DNA from: Flavobacteriaceae bacterium
GTDB lineage: Bacteria > Bacteroidota > Bacteroidia > Flavobacteriales > Flavobacteriaceae
Reading direction: 5' to 3'
Length of the DNA stretch: 19,341 bases
Assembly (NCBI GenBank): GCA_020435885.1
Contig: JAGQYU010000112.1
Coordinates: forward strand, 1-19,341
Under the pieces are notes generated by a model. That model ran no database searches. It saw nothing but the letters and a program-made list of their open reading frames with translations, and had not been told where the DNA came from. The stretch's first letter is position 1. The number at the start of each line of letters is the position of its first letter. This document shows, in pieces, positions 14,611-19,341 of the stretch. The position numbers and the translations under genes were made by a program.

Positions 14611-15627
14611 ATGACAACACGTAAAGTTTTATTTATCGTTGCATTATTGATAGGATTTACATCAGTGGCCCAAAAACCTCAGCGTATAGGTTATATTGAT
14701 ATGGAATATATCTTGCAAAATATACCTGAATACCAAGAGGCTGATGCCAGATTAAAAAATAAAATAGCAGGATGGCAACAAAAATTGGACGATATAAAAC
14801 GTGAGATTGAGGTAATGAAGACTGATTTGGCCAATGAAAAACCATTGCTAACAGATGCACTGATAAAAGAAAGAGAAGAAGATATTCAAATTAGAGAAGA
14901 AGATCACAGAAAGTTGCAAGCAGCATATTTTGGCCCAACAGGCGATCAGTACTTGTTAAGAAAGCAATTGGTTAAACCAATTCAAGATCAAGTATATAAT
15001 GCTATACAAGATATTGCTGTAAATAAAAATTACGATATGATCTTAGACAAGTCAAGTGATTTGATAATGCTCTATACAAATGATAGATTTGATGTAAGTG
15101 ATCTGGTTTTAAGTTCTATCGTTAAAGGCTATAAGAAAAAGGAAGTAGAGGAAAAAAAAACTGAACGCCAGGAACAAATAGAAGCCAAAGCTAAAGCTTT
15201 ACAAGAAAAAGTAGACGACAAAGAGAAAAAAAGACAAGAACTAGAAGCTAGAGTTAAAGCGCAGCAAGAAGAAAGAGCCAAATTAAGGGAAGAACAAAAG
15301 AAAGCTGCCGAAGAAAAAAGACAACAACGTTTAAAAGAAATTGAAGATAGAAAAAAATCATTGACAAAAAAAGTTGAAGAAACCAAAGCCAGCACTGATT
15401 CTACAACTATAAAAGTAAATGATTCCATAGTAAAAGTTTCTAAAGACAGCATACAGGATGCTAAAAGACAAGCTATGCTTGATAAAATAAAAGCACAGCA
15501 AGAAGCTAAAGCCAAATTAAGAGAAGAGCAAAAGAAAGCTGCCGAAGAAAAAAGAAAACAACGTTTGGAAGAAATTGAAAAACGTAAAAAAATGCAACAA
15601 GAGCAAAAGGAGAATAACAACAATTAA
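14611..15627 (+). CDS. OmpH/Skp family periplasmic chaperone with a long charged, internally repeated C-terminal tail
   Basis: I take the ATG at 14611 (338 aa) because the signal peptide MTTRKVLFIVALLIGFTSVA-Q begins there. A TTG at 14581 would add ten residues ahead of it. The Skp domain follows (about 21-175): a beta start RIGYIDMEYILQNIPEYQEA, long helices, then NYDMILDKSSDLIMLYTNDRFDVSDLV, where the trimer core closes. A further 160 residues, unusual for Skp, are nearly all Lys, Glu, Arg, Gln and Ala and predict as coiled coil. Two related 35-residue blocks (215-249 and 293-327) share KLREEQKKAAEEKR. Skp-type proteins hold unfolded outer-membrane proteins in the periplasm for BamA, which fits the gene immediately upstream. 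The function of the tail is unknown. Confidence 0.9.
   Translation: MTTRKVLFIVALLIGFTSVAQKPQRIGYIDMEYILQNIPEYQEADARLKNKIAGWQQKLDDIKREIEVMKTDLANEKPLLTDALIKEREEDIQIREEDHRKLQAAYFGPTGDQYLLRKQLVKPIQDQVYNAIQDIAVNKNYDMILDKSSDLIMLYTNDRFDVSDLVLSSIVKGYKKKEVEEKKTERQEQIEAKAKALQEKVDDKEKKRQELEARVKAQQEERAKLREEQKKAAEEKRQQRLKEIEDRKKSLTKKVEETKASTDSTTIKVNDSIVKVSKDSIQDAKRQAMLDKIKAQQEAKAKLREEQKKAAEEKRKQRLEEIEKRKKMQQEQKENNNN
15253..15591 (+). repeat. Two 105-bp direct repeats inside the first ompH gene
   Basis: Copies at 15253-15357 and 15487-15591 are in the same reading frame with a 234-base period. By eye they differ at about 15 of 105 positions. The most conserved block is AAAGCTGCCGAAGAAAAAAG (20 bases, identical in both). 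The intervening 129 bases are unrelated and encode a Ser/Thr/Lys/Val-rich linker. This points to an internal duplication. Confidence 0.85.
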
Positions 15628-15650
15628 ATTAATTATTAATACTAAAACAA

Positions 15651-16160
15651 ATGAAACTATTTAAAAATCTATTTATTATTGGTGCTTTATTTTTAGGTAT
15701 GGCTGCAGTACAAGCACAATCTAAAGTTGCACATATTAACACTGAAGAGTTGGTGTCTGCAATGCCGGAAACCAAGAAGATGCAAGAAGATTTAAAAAAA
15801 TTAGCACAAGAGTATGATACAGAATATAAAAACCAAGCTACTGAATTAGAAGCTAAGCTTAAGAAGTATGATGCCGAAGCTGCAACTCAAACCGATGCTG
15901 AAAATCAAAAGAGATATGCTGAAGTACAAGAATTACAAAGAAAAATTCAATTGTACGCTCAGTCTGCTCAACAAGAATTACAAAAAAAGGAATTTGATCT
16001 TTATAAGCCTATAGCTGAAAAAGCTCAAAAAGCCATTAATGATGTAGCTGCTGAAAAAGCAATTCAATATGTATTTGATTCTTCTCCAGGAAAAGGATTA
16101 ATAGTTTATACCGGAGATGACTTAATGGGTGCTGTAAAAGCTAAATTAGGAATCAAATAA
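15651..16160 (+). CDS. OmpH/Skp family periplasmic chaperone, short form
   Basis: The product (169 aa) has the normal size of Skp. Its signal peptide (MKLFKNLFIIGALFLGMAAVQA-Q) is cut near residue 22. The mature protein begins with the core strand KVAHINTEELVSAMPETKKM, continues as a long Gln/Glu/Lys-rich helical hairpin (about 45-125, the tentacles) and returns with EKAIQYVFDSSPGKGLIVYTGDDLMGAVKAKLGIK. It is expected to trimerise in the periplasm and protect outer-membrane proteins on their way to BamA. It is encoded 23 bases after the long OmpH paralogue, and tandem ompH genes after bamA are typical of the phylum. A hairpin terminator follows. Confidence 0.95.
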   Translation: MKLFKNLFIIGALFLGMAAVQAQSKVAHINTEELVSAMPETKKMQEDLKKLAQEYDTEYKNQATELEAKLKKYDAEAATQTDAENQKRYAEVQELQRKIQLYAQSAQQELQKKEFDLYKPIAEKAQKAINDVAAEKAIQYVFDSSPGKGLIVYTGDDLMGAVKAKLGIK

Positions 16161-16183
16161 AAAAGATTTTTATACTATAAATT

Positions 16184-16216
16184 AAATCCCACTAATATGT
16201 GGGATTTTTTATTTTT
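16184..16216 (+). terminator. Intrinsic terminator after the second ompH gene
   Basis: A perfect 9-bp stem, AAATCCCAC (16184-16192) with GTGGGATTT (16199-16207), has a 6-base loop and is followed by TTTATTTTT. It ends the envelope operon 24 bases after the ompH stop. The T tract overlaps the -7 box proposed for murI. Confidence 0.85.
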
Positions 16217-16217
16217 G
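16210..16217 (+). promoter_or_regulatory. Candidate -7 promoter box for murI
   Basis: TATTTTTG matches TAnnTTTG exactly and ends 7 bases before the murI ATG at 16225. A start 6-7 bases downstream would give a leaderless or almost leaderless transcript. It is built into the T tract of the preceding terminator. No TTG is visible at -33. Confidence 0.5.
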
Positions 16218-16224
16218 TTACATC

Positions 16225-17016
16225 ATGAACAGTAGCAGTCCTATTGGTATTTTCGATTCAGGTGTTGGTGGCCTTTCCATATGGAAGGAAATTGTTTCAT
16301 TACTTCCTAATGAGGATACAATTTATTTAGCTGATAGTAAAAATGCCCCTTACGGCGAAAAATCCAAACAAGAGATTATAGAACTTTGTATAAAAAATAC
16401 GGAGCTCCTCCTAAAAAAAGGGTGTAAAATTATCGTTGTTGCATGTAATACAGCTACCACCAATGCAATTGGTTATTTAAGAACTAATTATGATGTTCCG
16501 TTTATCGGAATTGAACCTGCTATTAAACCAGCCGCACTACAAACTAAAACCGGTGCCGTTGGTATTTTAGCTACTAAGGGAACGTTAAGTAGTGAGCTTT
16601 TTCATGAAACTTCAAAAAAATTTACCGAAGGCATTACTGTAATTGAGCAGATAGGTGAAGGATTAGTGCCACTGATTGAAAAAGGACAAATTGAATCGGA
16701 GGAAATGCAAAAACTCCTTCAAAAACATTTACAACCTATGTTGGCTAAACATATAGATTATTTGGTATTAGGTTGCAGCCACTACCCTTTTTTGCTTGCT
16801 GAAATACAAAAAATTACAGGAAATAATGTAACCATAATCGATTCAGGTGAAGCTGTTGCCAGGCAAACCAAAGCTATTTTAGAAAAAAATAATTTATTAA
16901 ATAATACAAAACACCAAACTTCTCATACTATTTTTACAAATTCAAAAAACTCTTCAATTAAAAAGATATTGGAAATATTAGAAAAAGATGTTGAAGTTCA
17001 ATATCTTGACTTTTAA
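16225..17016 (+). CDS. murI: Glutamate racemase
   Basis: The product (263 aa) converts L-glutamate to the D-glutamate needed for peptidoglycan, in the cytoplasm, without a cofactor. Visible motifs are PIGIFDSGVGGLSIW (6-20, with the DSG aspartate D11), ADSKNAPYGEKS (36-47), VVACNTATTNA (71-81, catalytic C74) and VLGCSHYPFL (181-190, catalytic C184 with H186). Both catalytic cysteines are intact and the length is normal. The ATG at 16225 is preferred because the family motif follows within a few residues. It follows the terminator of the envelope operon and has its own -7 box. Its TAA overlaps by four bases with the stop of the convergent lipoprotein gene. Confidence 0.97.
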   Translation: MNSSSPIGIFDSGVGGLSIWKEIVSLLPNEDTIYLADSKNAPYGEKSKQEIIELCIKNTELLLKKGCKIIVVACNTATTNAIGYLRTNYDVPFIGIEPAIKPAALQTKTGAVGILATKGTLSSELFHETSKKFTEGITVIEQIGEGLVPLIEKGQIESEEMQKLLQKHLQPMLAKHIDYLVLGCSHYPFLLAEIQKITGNNVTIIDSGEAVARQTKAILEKNNLLNNTKHQTSHTIFTNSKNSSIKKILEILEKDVEVQYLDF

Positions 17017-18089
17017 TCAACTATCTCAAACAAAATAAATTGATTGATCTGTTCTCCTAACTGATTAAAATTATTATCAGCCACTAAAATCAAACTTTTA
17101 TTACCGTTTGGCAATAGAGGCCCAAAAGATATTCCTTCAATATTATCAATAATATTTTCTGTTAGCTGACCTCTAATAGTTTCCAGATCAAATAGTAATT
17201 CCTTATGAGCAGAAACGTACATTTCATCTTTTAAACTGTTACTATTTAAAGTATTAGAAGCATCAGATATATCAACTCTAAAAATCTTTACTGTATTGCC
17301 TTGTGTACCCCAACCACTGGAATAAGCTCTTTCTATCACAAAAAACTTATCCTTTTCGTATTGCAAAATGTCTGTTAGGCCATTCACTGCAAAATCTCCT
17401 CTTGGCTCCTTGATTATTGGCTCAAGATAGTAGGCAAACTGTCTTGTTGGTTGCTGCAATTTGGCATCAATATACGTTATTCTTACAGGCGAGTTTGCTT
17501 TTTCAAAAGTAGGTTCCGGTCCATCAGCTTCTAAAGGTAGTTCCATGGCTATCCAATATCCTTTCTGATCATGGCTTATACAAAAACCTTCTAAAGTTCC
17601 ATTATTTCTAGGTTTTTGAGAGCTATTTGCCAACAACTCATCAGGAATTTTCACCGTAGTTATCTCCCCGGAAGGATTAACAGAAAACAATAACGGATCT
17701 TTACCTCGTTTAATGCTTCCTTCGCTGGTTATCATTACTTTTTTAGTGATAGGATCAAATCGGATTGATTCTAAATCGAGAAAGTGGGAGCTATCTTTTA
17801 TTTTAAAAACATCCGCAAATTCAATATCAGCAATCGTATTATTTTCAATATGTATATTAGCTGTATAATAGCGAGCATCAAAAGCGTCATCACAAATCAA
17901 ATAATACATTCCATTTTGGTAATCAATTCCTGATAAGCCTCCAACTATAGTGCCTTTAACCATTAACGTATCTGGCAGAACAAACTCATCTAAAAAATGT
18001 AATTGTGTATTTGTTTTACTCTTTACAATCGGTGCTGTTTTACATCCTATTAAAGAAAATACTAGGAATAAAATGAGTAGTTTCTTCAT
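17013..18089 (-). CDS. Lipoprotein of the 'esterase-like activity of phytase' family (PF13449)
   Basis: The product (358 aa) starts with a lipoprotein signal (MKKLLILFLVFSLIGC; lipobox L-I-G-C, lipidated C16). CKTAP after the cysteine lacks the acidic cluster described as a surface-export signal in some Bacteroidota, so a periplasm-facing anchor is my guess. The body has the pattern of PF13449: GGLSGIDY (52-59), LDLESIRFDP with a following TSEGSIKRG, NGTLEGFCI, WIAMELPLEADGP, a FFVIERAYSSGWG segment and DNIEGISFGP. These acidic/aromatic blade motifs suggest a beta-propeller. Family members are annotated as phosphatases or esterases by similarity, but a substrate cannot be named. Its ATG overlaps the stop of the carbonic anhydrase-like gene (ATGA), so it is coupled to it. 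Its TAA interlocks with the murI stop. Confidence 0.85.
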   Translation of the reverse strand: MKKLLILFLVFSLIGCKTAPIVKSKTNTQLHFLDEFVLPDTLMVKGTIVGGLSGIDYQNGMYYLICDDAFDARYYTANIHIENNTIADIEFADVFKIKDSSHFLDLESIRFDPITKKVMITSEGSIKRGKDPLLFSVNPSGEITTVKIPDELLANSSQKPRNNGTLEGFCISHDQKGYWIAMELPLEADGPEPTFEKANSPVRITYIDAKLQQPTRQFAYYLEPIIKEPRGDFAVNGLTDILQYEKDKFFVIERAYSSGWGTQGNTVKIFRVDISDASNTLNSNSLKDEMYVSAHKELLFDLETIRGQLTENIIDNIEGISFGPLLPNGNKSLILVADNNFNQLGEQINQFILFEIVD

Positions 18090-18595
18090 TTATACCAACC
18101 GGAATATTTAATGTAGTTGTTAGCTATACGTTCAATTTGCCCTGATATCAATTCCTGAGAAATATCTTTGATCTTTTTTGCAGGCACACCAGCGTAAATA
18201 CTTCCAGATTCTACATGTGTGCCTTGGGTTACTACTGCGCCGGCGGCTATGATAGAATTACTCTCCACAACACAATCATCCATAACAATGGCTCCCATAC
18301 CTATCAACACATTATCATAAATAGTGCAGCCATGTACAATGGCATTGTGACCGATAGAAACATTATTGCCAATAGTTGTTGGGCTTTTTAGATAGGTACA
18401 ATGCACGGTGGCATTATCCTGAATATTTACTTTATCGCCCATTTTTATATAATGTACATCGCCACGAAGTACGGCATTATACCAAATACTACATTGATTA
18501 CCCACAACCACATCACCCACAATCACGGCATTTTCGGCAATAAAACAATCTTCACCAAATTGAGGTTTTTTCCCGTTGAGTTCTTTTATGATCAT
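18086..18595 (-). CDS. Gamma carbonic anhydrase-like hexapeptide-repeat protein
   Basis: The product (169 aa) is a left-handed beta-helix protein with many [LIV]-G-x-x-x-x repeats (for example VIVGDVVVGNQC, TTIGNNVSIGHNAIV), ending in a C-terminal helix. The three histidines that bind the metal in gamma carbonic anhydrases are present: H65 (NATVHC), H83 and H88 (SIGHNAIVHG). The family's WYNAVLRGDV motif (38-47) is intact. Members of this YrdA/PaaY-like branch form trimers in the cytoplasm. Some have CO2 hydration activity and others act on CoA thioesters or are inactive, so the activity is uncertain. The ATG overlaps the stop of the response-regulator gene and its stop overlaps the start of the lipoprotein gene, each by ATGA. 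Confidence 0.9.
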   Translation of the reverse strand: MIIKELNGKKPQFGEDCFIAENAVIVGDVVVGNQCSIWYNAVLRGDVHYIKMGDKVNIQDNATVHCTYLKSPTTIGNNVSIGHNAIVHGCTIYDNVLIGMGAIVMDDCVVESNSIIAAGAVVTQGTHVESGSIYAGVPAKKIKDISQELISGQIERIANNYIKYSGWYK

Positions 18596-19326
18596 TTAAA
18601 ATACGATAATAATTCTGCTTTTTTAGAAGCTGATACACTTAACTCCTTTCCATTGTTGAGATATAGCGTACCTCCTTTTCCTTTTTTATAGGATGCAATA
18701 TACGCCACATTTACCAGATACGATTTATGGATACGAGCAAATCCATTGTCTTTTAAAATATCTTCAAAATACTTGAGCGTTTTGCTTACCAATTTTTTAT
18801 GGTTATTGCTTAAAAAAATCTCCGTATAATTATCATCTGCCCTACAATACATGATCTCCTGCGTTTCAAGCACTTCAAAACCATCTTGTGTAGGAATAGT
18901 AATTTTGCCAGAAGCAGCTTCAATTTTAGGTTTTAATATAGTTTGTTGTAGTTCAGTTTCTTTGGCACGTAATTCAGACACATAATCCACTGCTTTGATG
19001 AGATCATCGATAGAGATAGGTTTAAGCAAATAGTACGATGCATGTTTGTTGAGTGCTTCAATAGCATACTGATTATACGCCGTAACAAAAACAACTTCAA
19101 AACTGGTCTTCCCCAATTTTTCTAACAGATCAAAGCCACTACCATAAGGCATTTCTACATCCAGAAAAAGCAGGTCTAATTCATTATTTCTTATAAAAAC
19201 CAATGCTTCGTCAATATTAGCGGCTTCGGCCAGTACTTCCACAGTAGGGCAATATTTCTCTAGATACCGTTTTAGAATATCTCTACTGGTTTGTTCGTCT
19301 TCTACTATGAGCGTTCTTAGTTTCAT
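18592..19326 (-). CDS. LytTR-family response regulator
   Basis: I take the ATG at 19324-19326 (244 aa) rather than the in-frame TTG just before it, because MKLRTLIVEDE is the usual opening of such regulators. The receiver domain (about 1-120) has E9-D10, the phosphoacceptor D56 in LFLDVEMP, T82 and K102. After a linker, the LytTR DNA-binding domain (about 137-244) shows EIMYCRADDNYTEIFL, the ARIHKSYLVNVAYI motif (residues about 205-218) and a closing KELSVSASKK segment. It should bind DNA directly and control transcription in response to a membrane kinase. Its stop overlaps the carbonic anhydrase-like start by four bases. The upstream gene appears to end in TGATG, coupling the two. Confidence 0.93.
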   Translation of the reverse strand: MKLRTLIVEDEQTSRDILKRYLEKYCPTVEVLAEAANIDEALVFIRNNELDLLFLDVEMPYGSGFDLLEKLGKTSFEVVFVTAYNQYAIEALNKHASYYLLKPISIDDLIKAVDYVSELRAKETELQQTILKPKIEAASGKITIPTQDGFEVLETQEIMYCRADDNYTEIFLSNNHKKLVSKTLKYFEDILKDNGFARIHKSYLVNVAYIASYKKGKGGTLYLNNGKELSVSASKKAELLSYFK

Positions 19327-19341
19327 CAATCTTTCTTTAAC
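19326..19341 (-). CDS. Last codons of an upstream gene, possibly the partner sensor kinase
   Basis: On the minus strand the frame reads LKKD and then TGA, whose last base is the first base of the response-regulator ATG (TGATG). Response regulators of this type are very often preceded, with such an overlap, by a LytS/YehU-like sensor kinase. Only four codons are visible, so both the existence and the identity of the gene are inferred from context. Confidence 0.3.

Noticed and set aside
15129..15623. Long antisense open frame opposite the OmpH tail, rich in Ser, Phe, Cys and Leu
   Set aside because: It is the mirror of a Lys/Glu-rich coding repeat (AAA/GAA codons read as TTT/TTC). It has no promoter or family resemblance.
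1..19341. CRISPR array, insertion sequence, tRNA or rRNA
   Set aside because: I found no regularly spaced direct repeats, transposase frame, terminal inverted repeats flanking a gene, or tRNA-like cloverleaf on reading both strands by eye.

Overview
The window looks like a chromosomal stretch from a member of the Bacteroidota, most likely the class Flavobacteriia. The signs are strong AT richness, A-rich leaders without clear Shine-Dalgarno sequences, several matches to the Bacteroidota -7 promoter box TAnnTTTG, and gene content and order typical of that group: tig/clpP/clpX/dnaG, and pdxJ, CBS, nadK, porG-like, uppS, bamA, skp/ompH x2, murI. I see no insertion sequence, prophage, CRISPR array, tRNA or rRNA. 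The genus cannot be read from the sequence.

Layout. (1) Positions 1-218 hold the 3' end of an NH3-dependent NAD synthetase (nadE), whose stop interlocks with that of the convergent dnaG. (2) Positions 215-4189 on the minus strand hold clpP-clpX-dnaG, an unfolding protease plus primase. (3) Positions 4477-5399 on the plus strand hold a two-gene unit: a small, very acidic exported protein coupled by ATGA overlap to a SET-domain protein. It separates tig from clpP and ends at a strong bidirectional hairpin terminator. (4) Positions 5473-8773 on the minus strand hold pdxJ, an alpha/beta hydrolase, a four-helix membrane protein (PF04020-like) and tig. (5) Positions 8860-10406 on the plus strand hold a CBS-domain protein and nadK. 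(6) Positions 10540-16160 on the plus strand form an envelope-building cluster: a PorG-like barrel protein of the type IX secretion system, UppS, BamA and two Skp/OmpH chaperones. murI follows from its own promoter, which is embedded in the terminator of the second ompH. (7) Positions 17013-19341 on the minus strand are a coupled chain: a LytTR response regulator, a gamma carbonic anhydrase-like hexapeptide protein and a phytase-esterase-like lipoprotein. An upstream gene, perhaps the partner kinase, ends at the window edge.

How the genes fit together. Trigger factor, ClpP and ClpX handle nascent and damaged proteins. UppS and MurI feed peptidoglycan synthesis, while BamA and the two Skp proteins build outer-membrane barrels, including probably the PorG-like protein encoded in the same unit. 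NadE and NadK belong to NAD(P) synthesis and PdxJ to PLP synthesis. Most of the window is conserved core genome. The parts that stand out are the SET/acidic-protein unit, the primase with no zinc ligands, the palindrome at the envelope-operon promoter, and the internally duplicated charged tail of the first OmpH protein.
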